Made by a program: the position numbers and the translations under genes
In this document: piece after piece, positions 1 through 6,115 of the stretch
Layout: each line of letters begins with the position of its first letter
How positions within the stretch are numbered: the stretch's first letter is position 1
NCBI GenBank assembly: GCA_018607545.1
Contig: JABBBF010000077.1
Location: 1-7,255, forward strand
Direction: 5' to 3'
Source of the DNA: SAR92 clade bacterium
Lineage (GTDB): Bacteria; Pseudomonadota; Gammaproteobacteria; Pseudomonadales; Porticoccaceae
Length of the DNA: 7,255 nucleotides
The notes under the pieces: generated by a model
Databases searched by the model: none
Told to the model about the DNA's origin: nothing
Seen by the model: the letters and a program-made list of their open reading frames with translations, nothing else

Positions 1-535
1 GTCGATTCCCGGTCTGCATATTCGCGATGCGCTGGATGCAGTGGCAACTCAATCTCCAGGCCTGATCAGCAAATTTGGCGGTCATGCCATGGCGGCAGGG
101 CTAAGTCTCGATGAAGATAAACTGGCGGAATTTGAAAAGGCTTTTCAGCAGCAGGTGGAGAAAAGCCTCGGTGCCGATGATCTGCTGGCGCGCATGGTTA
201 CCGATGGTGAGCTGGGGACCGATCAGCTATCCATGAATACCGCGCAATTACTGCGCGATGCCGGTCCCTGGGGCCAGCAGTTTCCCGAGCCCTGTTTTGA
301 GGGCTTGTTCCAAATTAAACAACAGCGTATTGTCGGTGAGAAGCATTTAAAGCTGGTTCTGGCTCATGAGTCTGAACCCAATCGCGGTATTGATGGTATT
401 TGCTTTAATGTGGATATTGACCAGTGGCCCAATCATCGGGCAGAGACAGTGCGCTGTGTCTATCGTCTGGATATCAATGAGTACCGCGGACTGGAAAAAC
501 TACAATTATTAATCCAGTTTATTGAAGCCTGTTAA
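1..535 (+). CDS. recJ: RecJ single-stranded-DNA-specific 5'-3' exonuclease, C-terminal part (5' end outside window)
   Basis: This is the last 177 codons of an open frame that enters from the left edge; the first full codon is at 2-4 and TAA is at 533-535. RecJ digests single-stranded DNA 5'->3' in the cytoplasm during recombination and mismatch or gap repair. The visible part begins in the DHHA1 domain, with the glycine-rich motif GGHAMAAG at nt 77-100, which contributes to substrate binding. It then runs into the C-terminal OB-fold domain, marked by the family signature GPWGQQFPEP near nt 262-291. The DHH catalytic motifs that bind the metal ions lie upstream and are not in the window. E. 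coli RecJ is about 577 residues, so roughly two thirds of the protein is missing through window truncation, not gene damage. The GTG at 41 is internal, because the reading frame and the homology continue upstream of it. In E. coli recJ is followed by prfB; here it is followed by a transporter gene. Confidence 0.93.
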   Translation, partial: SIPGLHIRDALDAVATQSPGLISKFGGHAMAAGLSLDEDKLAEFEKAFQQQVEKSLGADDLLARMVTDGELGTDQLSMNTAQLLRDAGPWGQQFPEPCFEGLFQIKQQRIVGEKHLKLVLAHESEPNRGIDGICFNVDIDQWPNHRAETVRCVYRLDINEYRGLEKLQLLIQFIEAC

Positions 536-542
536 CTATATT

Positions 543-581
543 AGATAGAACGTATTTTCTGAGTTTCTTCGTTTTCTATCT
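543..581. repeat. 8-bp perfect inverted repeat between recJ and the transporter gene
   Basis: AGATAGAA at 543-550 is mirrored exactly by TTCTATCT at 574-581, with a 23-nt AT-rich interval. It lies in the 61-bp gap after the recJ stop and ends 2 bases before the GGGG that probably serves as the ribosome binding site (584-587) of the next gene. The stem is weak and A/T-rich and no T-run follows it, so it is not a convincing intrinsic terminator. It may be chance or a weak operator-like site. Confidence 0.25.
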
Positions 582-596
582 CTGGGGTACCTATCT

Positions 597-1505
597 ATGA
601 GCGCAAAAGCTGACTTTCGAGCTGACCTGATCCTGTTATTAACCGCTGCTATCTGGGGCTTAGCCTTTGTTTTTCAGCGCACAGGTATGGACCATATAGG
701 CCCAATAACATTTGTGTTTTGTCGCTTTGTAATTGCCGCTGTGGCCATCGTACCTCTCTGGTATTTAATGGAAAAGCCCAAGTCTGTATTGACTGTTACA
801 GCAGTCGATAAAAAAGCTGTAGTGCTCGGCGTGTTTATGGCGGTGGGTATGCTGTTACAGCAGGCTGGGTTACTGTATACCACCGTTAGTCGCGCCGGGT
901 TTCTTACTGGTGTGTATATTATTTTTGTGCCTTTAATCGGCCTACTACTGGGCAATAAAACTGCATGGCCGACATGGCTGGGTATCGCGCTCTCGGTTAT
1001 CGGTTTGTACTTTCTTGCCCAGATTGAGAGCAATGAATTTCTTCTTGGCGATGTTCTGATACTTATCAGTGCTGTGGTCTGGGCACTGCATGTAATTTAT
1101 ACCGGACGCAGAGCTAATGAAATCTCTGTCTATCGTTTAATGTTTATCCAGTTCACTGTTGCTGGCCTGATAAGTGGGTTGATTATGCTGTTGGTGGAGA
1201 CATGGAATTGGCAGGCGGTACTGGATGCTGGTGTAGCACTTCTCTATGTAGGTGTACTCTCTTCCGGTGTAGCCTTTTCGCTTCAGGTGGTGGGCATGCG
1301 TACCGCACCGGCATCCCATGCGGCAATTATTCTTAGCTTTGAAGCTGTGTTTGCGGCAATTGGCGGCTGGTGGTTTCTAAGCGAGTATTTAACCCTTACG
1401 GAGCTAATCGGCTGTGCGTTAATTTTATTTGGTGGCCTGGTTTCACAGCTCAAGGTATTTCTGAAAAAGTCTGCGGTTATCGAGCATCCGCAGGGAGTAA
1501 ATTGA
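597..1505 (+). CDS. DMT superfamily (EamA/RhaT-like) 10-TM transporter
   Basis: This is a 302-residue integral inner-membrane protein with the usual length and layout of the drug/metabolite transporter superfamily: two repeated EamA domains, about residues 9-141 and 150-286, each with five helices. Likely helices are near 9-26, 35-56, 74-94, 98-118, 124-141, 149-168, 178-200, 208-230, 241-260 and 266-286. The first helix carries the family hallmark AAIWGLAFV, and the segment SHAAIILSFEAVFAAIGGWWFL (split near 240-261) is the typical ninth-helix region with its conserved Glu. Members export amino acids, nucleosides, metabolites or drugs by proton exchange; nothing here identifies the substrate. 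The ATG at 597 is preceded by GGGG at 584-587, about 9 nt away, and the N-terminus fits the family. The gene stands alone between recJ and msrB, 61 and 54 bases from its neighbours, and could be co-transcribed with either. Family call firm, substrate unknown. Confidence 0.9.
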   Translation: MSAKADFRADLILLLTAAIWGLAFVFQRTGMDHIGPITFVFCRFVIAAVAIVPLWYLMEKPKSVLTVTAVDKKAVVLGVFMAVGMLLQQAGLLYTTVSRAGFLTGVYIIFVPLIGLLLGNKTAWPTWLGIALSVIGLYFLAQIESNEFLLGDVLILISAVVWALHVIYTGRRANEISVYRLMFIQFTVAGLISGLIMLLVETWNWQAVLDAGVALLYVGVLSSGVAFSLQVVGMRTAPASHAAIILSFEAVFAAIGGWWFLSEYLTLTELIGCALILFGGLVSQLKVFLKKSAVIEHPQGVN

Positions 1506-1520
1506 AGGTTTCTTGGTCAT

Positions 1521-1547
1521 ACTGATACAGCTGTTCAAGAGATCAGT
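1521..1547. repeat. Short inverted repeat just upstream of msrB
   Basis: ACTGAT (1521-1526) and ATCAGT (1542-1547) form a 6-bp inverted repeat whose interior begins with the 8-bp palindrome ACAGCTGT (1527-1534). It sits in the 54-bp gap between the transporter stop and the msrB start, and its right arm is 1 base before the Shine-Dalgarno sequence. It could be a leader hairpin or a protein site, but arms this short occur by chance. No T-run follows, so it is not an intrinsic terminator. Confidence 0.2.
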
Positions 1548-1548
1548 A

Positions 1549-1553
1549 GAGGG
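1549..1553 (+). promoter_or_regulatory. Shine-Dalgarno sequence of msrB
   Basis: GAGGG lies 6 nt before the ATG at 1560. It fixes that ATG as the start, and therefore includes the twin-arginine N-terminus in the protein instead of leaving it as untranslated leader. Confidence 0.75.
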
Positions 1554-1559
1554 TAAATT

Positions 1560-2039
1560 ATGCAAAGACGACAGTGGTTAAAAAATATTATGTTGCTTGG
1601 CGTTGGTGCTTTTGGCGCAGGCAGGCTTTGGGCGCTGGAAAAAATTCAACGCCTCGACACTGAGTGGAGGAAGCTACTCACACCGGAACAGTATTATATT
1701 TTGCGGGAAGAGGGCACTGAGCCCGCGGGCAGTAGCCCCTTGGATAAGGAGTATCGCCAGGGAGAATATCGCTGTGCCGGTTGCGATCTGCTGCTGTTTA
1801 CCTCGGCAATGAAATACGACAGTGGTACTGGCTGGCCTTCATTTTTCGATAAGGTCGAAGGGCATTTAGAAACAAAGAAGGATTTTAAACTGATCTGGCC
1901 GCGCACCGAATATCACTGCGCTCGCTGCGGCGGTCACCAGGGCCATGTATTTGATGATGGCCCCAAACCCACAGGGCTGCGCTGGTGTAATAATGGCCTG
2001 GCGCTGCGCTTTTTGCCTGCGGCTGAAGACCAGCCCTAA
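1560..2039 (+). CDS. msrB: Peptide-methionine (R)-S-oxide reductase MsrB with predicted Tat signal peptide
   Basis: MsrB reduces methionine-R-sulfoxide in proteins back to methionine. The 159-residue product has a SelR/MsrB domain from about residue 36. Zinc ligands are the pairs C72-x-x-C75 and C120-x-x-C123. The YDSGTGWPSF segment (86-95) and GGHQGHVFDDGP (124-135) are family signatures, and the catalytic cysteine is C143 in RWCNNGLALRF. Position 90, where many MsrBs carry the resolving cysteine, is Thr, and no other Cys is present; regeneration must therefore use an external reductant directly. The N-terminus QRRQWLK followed by a hydrophobic stretch (10-20) and LWA at 23-25 resembles a twin-arginine signal, suggesting export of the folded zinc protein to the periplasm. 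Cleavage after A25 is a guess. The domain is complete. It is probably transcribed with, or just after, the transporter, and its stop is 4 bases from the convergent tesA stop. Confidence 0.93.
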   Translation: MQRRQWLKNIMLLGVGAFGAGRLWALEKIQRLDTEWRKLLTPEQYYILREEGTEPAGSSPLDKEYRQGEYRCAGCDLLLFTSAMKYDSGTGWPSFFDKVEGHLETKKDFKLIWPRTEYHCARCGGHQGHVFDDGPKPTGLRWCNNGLALRFLPAAEDQP

Positions 2040-2043
2040 GCGT

Positions 2044-2637
2044 TTATTTTAATATTTTCCTAACTTCAGTCAGCACGGCCTGTTTGATCATTGGCTGTGC
2101 CAGTTCGGTGGGGTGTATGCCATCTTGCTGAATCATTCCCTCAGTTAAAACAAGCTCTTCAAACTGGAAAGGCACCAAGAGAATATCCTCTTCCTCTGCC
2201 AGGGTTGGAAAGAGTCGAGCAAAAGTCTCCGTATAGCGCTTGCCGTAGTTAGGCGGCAGGCGCATGGCAAACAGAATTGGCTGGGCATTCTGCCCACGGC
2301 AGAGTTCGATCATTGTCTGCAGATTAGATTTGGTTTTTGTCAGGGGGTGGCCGCGCAGACCATCATTGCCGCCAAGCTCCAGCAGCACATGGGTGGGTTT
2401 AAATTTTTCCAGCAACAGCGGCAGGCGGGCCAGTCCATTGCCGGTGGTATCACCGCTGATACTGGCGTTAATAATTTTAAGTTCCGGTTCCAAATCAGCG
2501 CGCAACAAATTAACCCAGCCATTGTCGGGATTGATACCGTAGCCGGCACTCAGGCTATCGCCCAGCACCAGTAATGTCGATGCAGAGCTGTTGCCAACAA
2601 GCAGGAACATGATTATCAACAGTTTTGAGAAGCGCAT
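2044..2637 (-). CDS. tesA: TesA: periplasmic GDSL esterase / acyl-CoA thioesterase I / lysophospholipase L1
   Basis: This is a 197-residue SGNH hydrolase of the TesA family, which cleaves acyl thioesters, aryl esters and lysophospholipids in the periplasm. The N-terminus (1-19) is a Sec signal peptide with a hydrophobic core LLIIMFLLVG; cleavage probably follows A19. The four SGNH blocks are intact: nucleophile S28 in GDSLSAGYG, oxyanion G62 in SGDTT, N91 in GGND, and D172/H175 in DGIHPT. The spacings from the serine (34, 63, 144 and 147) equal those of E. coli TesA (S10, G44, N73, D154, H157), so the enzyme should be active. The ATG at 2637 has AAGAG (plus-strand CTCTT, 2645-2649) 7 nt upstream. 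The gene is transcribed divergently from ybbA-ybbP, as in E. coli, and converges tail to tail on msrB. Because the family is promiscuous, the physiological substrate is not settled by sequence. Confidence 0.95.
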   Translation of the reverse strand: MRFSKLLIIMFLLVGNSSASTLLVLGDSLSAGYGINPDNGWVNLLRADLEPELKIINASISGDTTGNGLARLPLLLEKFKPTHVLLELGGNDGLRGHPLTKTKSNLQTMIELCRGQNAQPILFAMRLPPNYGKRYTETFARLFPTLAEEEDILLVPFQFEELVLTEGMIQQDGIHPTELAQPMIKQAVLTEVRKILK

Positions 2638-2690
2638 AAATTAGCTCTTAAATTAGTTCGGCCCGTTAATTGAGGGGATACAACTGCAAT

Positions 2691-2706
2691 TACAATACGT
2701 ATTGTA
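2691..2706. promoter_or_regulatory. Perfect 16-bp palindrome in the tesA/ybbA divergent promoter region (candidate operator)
   Basis: TACAATACGTATTGTA is fully self-complementary. Symmetry continues outward with two more A/T pairs (2688-2689 with 2708-2709) after one mismatch. It lies 54 bp from both start codons, at the exact middle of the 122-bp intergenic region. TACAAT also resembles a -10 hexamer and, being palindromic, is present in both directions. A dimeric repressor such as a TetR- or LacI-type protein binding here could control tesA and ybbAP together; this is inference, and the regulator is not in the window. Confidence 0.5.
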
Positions 2707-2721
2707 CTTAACAGTGTATTT

Positions 2722-2727
2722 TATAAC
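2722..2727 (+). promoter_or_regulatory. Possible -10 element for ybbA
   Basis: TATAAC at 2722-2727 matches 5 of 6 bases of the sigma-70 -10 consensus and lies about 32 nt before the ybbA ATG. No good -35 box is found at 16-18 bp spacing; the nearest is TTGTAC (2702-2707), 14 bp away and overlapping the palindrome. The call is weak. Confidence 0.25.
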
Positions 2728-2759
2728 CTCAGCAAATAGGGACAGCAACGGAATTTTTT

Positions 2760-3437
2760 ATGATTGAAGTTAGCAATATCAGCAAACAGGTGGTTACCTC
2801 CGAGGGTACGCTGGATATTCTCGGGCAGATCAACCTGTCAGTCGCAGAGGGTGAGTCCCTGGCGATTATTGGCCCCTCGGGATCCGGAAAATCCACTCTA
2901 CTGGGTATTCTGGCCGGCTTGGATATGCCGACCTCAGGCACTGTTGCTATCAATGGCGAGGATATCACCGCCATGGATGAAGAGGGCCGCGCCGCGGTTC
3001 GCGCCGGTCATGTGGGGTTTGTCTTTCAATCATTTCATCTACTGCCGGGTTTAACAGCACTGGAAAATGTTGCCCTGCCCCTGGAGTTGCAGGGCATAGA
3101 TAATGCCCTGCAAACTGCCAGAGAATACCTTCAGCGCGTGGGTCTGGGAGAGCGGCTCAGCCATTATCCCCGTCAACTCTCCGGCGGTGAACAGCAGCGA
3201 GTTGCCCTGGCCCGCGCCTTTGCCTGTCGACCGACCATCCTCTTTGCCGATGAGCCCACCGGTAACCTGGACACAGGCACCGGCAAAAAAATTAATGACC
3301 TGCTGTTTGAATTAAATGCGCAAGAGGGCACCACCCTAATACTGGTTACCCATGAGAAGACCCTCGCGGCACGCTGCTCGCGCAGGCTTGAATTACAGGC
3401 TGGCCGTCAGGTAGAGACATTGGTGGAGAGCGCCTGA
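2760..3437 (+). CDS. ybbA: YbbA: ABC transporter ATP-binding protein (partner of YbbP)
   Basis: This is a 225-residue cytoplasmic ABC ATPase of the LolD/MacB/FtsE class that powers the permease encoded next to it. All nucleotide-binding motifs are present: Walker A GPSGSGKST (38-46), Q-loop Q90 in VFQSF, signature LSGGEQQR (140-147), Walker B ILFADE (160-165) with catalytic E165, D-loop near 170, and switch His H198 in LVTHE. Its sequence closely follows E. coli YbbA, including MDEE, HVGFVFQSF and AARC-RRL, so I prefer ybbA over lolD. The divergent tesA and downstream ybbP neighbours agree. The start at 2760 has only a weak ribosome site (GGA, 2750-2752), but the beta-strand MIEVSNISK is where the domain normally begins. 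The stop TGA (3435-3437) overlaps the ybbP ATG by one base, implying translational coupling and a two-gene operon. Confidence 0.95.
   Translation: MIEVSNISKQVVTSEGTLDILGQINLSVAEGESLAIIGPSGSGKSTLLGILAGLDMPTSGTVAINGEDITAMDEEGRAAVRAGHVGFVFQSFHLLPGLTALENVALPLELQGIDNALQTAREYLQRVGLGERLSHYPRQLSGGEQQRVALARAFACRPTILFADEPTGNLDTGTGKKINDLLFELNAQEGTTLILVTHEKTLAARCSRRLELQAGRQVETLVESA
3425..3428 (+). promoter_or_regulatory. Shine-Dalgarno sequence of ybbP inside the end of ybbA
   Basis: GGAG lies 8 nt before the ybbP ATG at 3437, within the last codons of ybbA. With the TGATG stop/start overlap it supports the chosen start and coupled translation. Confidence 0.6.
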
Positions 3438-5950
3438 TGCTGGCACTAAAAATGTTGCTGCGCAGTTGGCGCGGCGGCCAGCTGGGGCTGATATTTTCAT
3501 CGCTGCTTTTGGCAGTCGCCGTGGTTACCTCGGTTGCCCTATTGGCCGAGCGAGTCGAGAGAGCCCTGGTTAATGAATCCAGCGCCTTTCTGGCCGCCGA
3601 TCTGGTGGTTTCCAGCAGTGTACCCATTGACCCGGCATGGATAGAGCGCGCCCGACAAATTGGGGTCAGAACAGCGCAAAAAGCGTCCTTTAGTTCCATG
3701 ACCTTTGCCGGTGACCAAGATATGCACCTGGCCTCCATTAAAGCCGTGGAGAGCAGCTATCCCCTGCGCGGAGCTGTAAAGCGCTCCACCGTTCCCTTTG
3801 CGACCGATGAGTTGGATATTGAGGCTGTTGAGTCGGGCCCGCTACCCGGTGAACTCTGGGTGGACTCGCGCCTATTGCCACTGCTCAATATTGAGCTTGG
3901 CGATACTATTGATGTTGGCGATGGCAGCTTTAAAGTCACCCATATTTTGATCGAAGAGCCAGACAGTGGCAGCTCATTTTCCGCCTTTGGTGCGCGGATT
4001 TTAATGAACTGGCGCGACCTTCCAGCCTCCGGGGTTATTCAGCCCGGTAGTCGGGTTAGCTACAGGTTGCTAGTCGCCGCCAGCGAGGGGCAGGAGGATA
4101 GTTTTGACGGCTATATGGATTGGCTAAAAGAGCAGCTGGATATCCATGATCGACTGATTACTCCGGATGAAGCCCAGGCCAGTATCGCTAGCACCATGGA
4201 TAAGGGCCGGCGGTTTTTACTGTTGGCGGGAAGTATTGGTGTGGTGCTGGCGGGTATCGCGCTGGCACTGGCCAGCCATCATTTTGCCAATGGACAACTT
4301 TTACAAGTCGCGCTGTTTAAAAGCTGGGGCATCTCTGCCAACAGGGTGCGCAAACTCTATATACAGCAGGTTATCCTGCTGGGAATAGCTGGATCTGTAT
4401 GCGGTCTATTGATTGGCTGGGGTTTTCATCAGCTGTTAATTTCAGTGGTTCGCGATTGGTTGCCAATTACACTACCGGTGGCTGGATCGCGGCCCTGGAT
4501 AACCGGCTTTGCCACCGGCATTCTCTGCCTTTTAGGTTTTACCCTACCGGCACTCTGGCATCTGCCAAGCCAGTCGCCTCTGGCGGTACTGCGTCGCGAC
4601 AGCCAGGCTAAAGCACTCAACAGTCTAATCCGCGGCTCACTGGGTGTGCTGACCGTGGCGGTTTTACTCTATTGGTACAGCGCCAATCTCTATCTGTCCA
4701 TGGCGATTCTGCTCGGTTTTGCAATTACAACTGGCGCCTCTATTGGAGTAGGTCTTGTGCTGCTGCGGTTGGGTAAAAGCTACGGTCACTGGATGGGGAG
4801 TATCTGGCGCCTGGCGCTCTCCAACCTTTGGCGGCGAAAAAAGCCCAGCCTGATCCAGATGGTCGGGTTTTCCGGGGCAATCGCACTGCTGATGATTATG
4901 CTGGTGGTGAGAACCTCACTGGTTGATGAGTGGCGCTGGCAACTGGCCGACGATGCCCCCAATCATTTTTTAATCAATGTTGCCGCCTATGAATTAGACG
5001 GGGTAAAAACCCTGGTCGAGCAGCGCGAGCTGGAAACTGCAGGCTGGTACTCGATGGTTCGTGGGCGAATCACCCATCTTAAAAACCAGTCGCCATCCGA
5101 TGTGGCGCAGCAGGGTCACGAGTCCCTGCGTCGGGAATTGAACCTCAGCTGGACCTCGGCGTTGCCAGAGGGCAATAGCATTGTCCAGGGCGCCTGGTGG
5201 AGTCCGGATTCTGTTGCCGGGGATAATTTCGCTGAGGGGTTAGCACCGGTCTCGCTGGAGGAGGATCTACTCCATGAACTGGGTCTGGCCCTGGGTGATA
5301 CTATTGGCTTCAGTGTCGGCGGCTTGACCTTCGACGCAGTAGTTACCAGCACCCGCAGCCTTAACTGGGACAGCATGACACCGAATTTCTACTTCTTGTT
5401 TCCGGAAGGCTATCTGGAAGATTATCCGCGCACCCATATGACCAGTTTGTATATTCCCGCCGCGGAGAAACTGCTGGTCAATGACCTGTTGCGCAGCTAT
5501 CCCACAGTGCAGGTAATCGAGCTGGATAAAATTATCGACCGCATACGCACCATCGTTTCCCAGGTGACTAGGGGACTTGAAATGATGACCCTGTTAATTC
5601 TCGGCTGCGGTATTTTGGTGATGTTTGCCGCGGTGAGTTTATCCATGAGTGAGCGTTTACAGGAGAGCGCAATACTGCGCACATTGGGCAGCTCGCGGCG
5701 TTTGATACTGGGCGTGCAATGGGTTGAATTTACCACCTTGGGCTTAATGGCCGGATTTTTGGCCGCCCTGGGGGCGGAGTTTGCAGTCGCCATGCTGCAG
5801 CGCTTTATGTTCAGCCTGCCCTTTAGCTGGCACCCATGGCTGTGGATTGCCGGCCCGCTGGGAGGTGGTTTGCTGGTTGGATTGTTGGGGGTTGTCTACA
5901 GCCGCAGGGCGGTGACGCAGCCGCCATTGAGAGTGTTGAATAGCCTTTAG
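3437..5950 (+). CDS. ybbP: YbbP: FtsX-family ABC transporter permease with 10 predicted TM helices
   Basis: This 837-residue inner-membrane protein is the permease of the YbbAP complex; E. coli YbbP is about 804 residues. Helix 1 is near residues 16-37, followed by a large periplasmic domain (about 40-257). Helices 2-4 (259-280, 310-336, 354-374) form the first FtsX core, 5-7 lie at about 399-417, 419-444 and 473-492, a second periplasmic domain spans about 497-712, and helices 8-10 (715-737, 762-786, 802-822) form the second FtsX core. The repeated cytoplasmic motif PLAVLR (381-386) / PLRVLN (830-835) and the coupling-helix-like LRTLGSSRR (747-755) are typical. The family (type VII, mechanotransmitting, as in MacB and LolCE) uses ATP to move periplasmic domains and not to pump through a channel. 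Working with TesA, it probably acts on lipidic or hydrophobic molecules; the substrate is inferred. The reading frame is intact. The stop TAG (5948-5950) overlaps the first bases of a palindromic repeat. Confidence 0.94.
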   Translation: MLALKMLLRSWRGGQLGLIFSSLLLAVAVVTSVALLAERVERALVNESSAFLAADLVVSSSVPIDPAWIERARQIGVRTAQKASFSSMTFAGDQDMHLASIKAVESSYPLRGAVKRSTVPFATDELDIEAVESGPLPGELWVDSRLLPLLNIELGDTIDVGDGSFKVTHILIEEPDSGSSFSAFGARILMNWRDLPASGVIQPGSRVSYRLLVAASEGQEDSFDGYMDWLKEQLDIHDRLITPDEAQASIASTMDKGRRFLLLAGSIGVVLAGIALALASHHFANGQLLQVALFKSWGISANRVRKLYIQQVILLGIAGSVCGLLIGWGFHQLLISVVRDWLPITLPVAGSRPWITGFATGILCLLGFTLPALWHLPSQSPLAVLRRDSQAKALNSLIRGSLGVLTVAVLLYWYSANLYLSMAILLGFAITTGASIGVGLVLLRLGKSYGHWMGSIWRLALSNLWRRKKPSLIQMVGFSGAIALLMIMLVVRTSLVDEWRWQLADDAPNHFLINVAAYELDGVKTLVEQRELETAGWYSMVRGRITHLKNQSPSDVAQQGHESLRRELNLSWTSALPEGNSIVQGAWWSPDSVAGDNFAEGLAPVSLEEDLLHELGLALGDTIGFSVGGLTFDAVVTSTRSLNWDSMTPNFYFLFPEGYLEDYPRTHMTSLYIPAAEKLLVNDLLRSYPTVQVIELDKIIDRIRTIVSQVTRGLEMMTLLILGCGILVMFAAVSLSMSERLQESAILRTLGSSRRLILGVQWVEFTTLGLMAGFLAALGAEFAVAMLQRFMFSLPFSWHPWLWIAGPLGGGLLVGLLGVVYSRRAVTQPPLRVLNSL

Positions 5951-6100
5951 AATGACAACAATATCATCCCGACAGAGCACCTCAAATTTGTCATCCTGAG
6001 CGAAGCCGAAGGATCTCAGCAGGCATCAAGAGATTCTTCACATGCGTTCAGAATGACAAAGAGTGTGTCATCCCGACAGAGCGCAGCAACGAGGGATCTC
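5949..6100. repeat. Composite palindromic intergenic repeat (GTCATCC...AGAATGAC type)
   Basis: This element fills nearly all of the gap between ybbP and the kinase-like gene. The combination AGAATGACAA then TCATCCCGACAGAGC occurs twice: 5949-5958 with 5964-5978, and 6050-6059 with 6068-6082. The 15-base part is identical in both copies. Between them is a left arm starting GTCATCCTGAGCGAAG (5990-6005) and a right arm ending AGAATGACAA. A further left-arm-like end, GAGGGATCTC (6091-6100), closes the block. The sequence resembles the dispersed repeats with GTCATCC/GGATCTC and GAGATTC/GAATGAC ends found between genes in many bacteria; I recognise the type from memory, not from a search. The order looks like one complete unit flanked by half units, as if copies had inserted into or recombined with each other. 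No coding potential is apparent. Confidence 0.75.
5987..6060. repeat. Imperfect inverted repeat, 31-nt arms and 12-nt loop (complete repeat unit)
   Basis: The left arm 5987-6017 and the right arm 6030-6060 can pair over 31 positions with about 24 exact matches. Pairing is best at the outer end (TTTGTCAT with ATGACAAA) and next to the loop (GATCTC with GAGATT). The transcript in either direction would fold into a long hairpin. It lies between convergent genes and could act as a two-way transcription barrier or 3'-end stabiliser, but neither side is followed by a clear T-run, so it is not a classic intrinsic terminator. A competing smaller hairpin is possible between ATGACA (6053-6058) and TGTCAT (6066-6071). 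Confidence 0.7.
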
Positions 6101-6115
6101 TCTCAGGAAATATTA

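Noticed and set aside
674..1033. 119-codon minus-strand frame opposite the DMT transporter
   Set aside because: The plus-strand frame has clear EamA structure over its full length; the antisense frame has no family resemblance or ribosome site that I can see.
2264..2574. Plus-strand frames opposite tesA (2264-2542 and 2347-2574)
   Set aside because: tesA on the minus strand has all four SGNH blocks with correct spacing; the opposite frames look like shadows.
2670..2696. Sigma-70 promoter TTGAGG / TACAAT for ybbA
   Set aside because: The spacer is only 15 bp and the -10 is part of the palindrome; too weak to call as a promoter.
2760..3437. LolD (lipoprotein-release ATPase) instead of YbbA
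   Set aside because: The ATPase domain alone is similar, but the neighbour is a single 10-TM permease with two FtsX cores and tesA is divergent, which is the ybbAP arrangement and not lolCDE.
3437..5950. Several open frames antisense or out of frame within ybbP and ybbA (for example 3346-3738 minus and 5497-5793 minus)
   Set aside because: They lie wholly inside strongly supported genes, show no recognisable domain, and are of lengths expected by chance opposite a long coding frame.
5987..6060. Classical rho-independent terminator
   Set aside because: The hairpin is long and imperfect and is not followed by a run of T on either strand; annotated as a repeat with possible terminator function only.
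5949..6100. CRISPR array
   Set aside because: There are only two copies of the repeated motif, they are palindromic with unequal parts, there are no regular spacers, and no cas genes are present.
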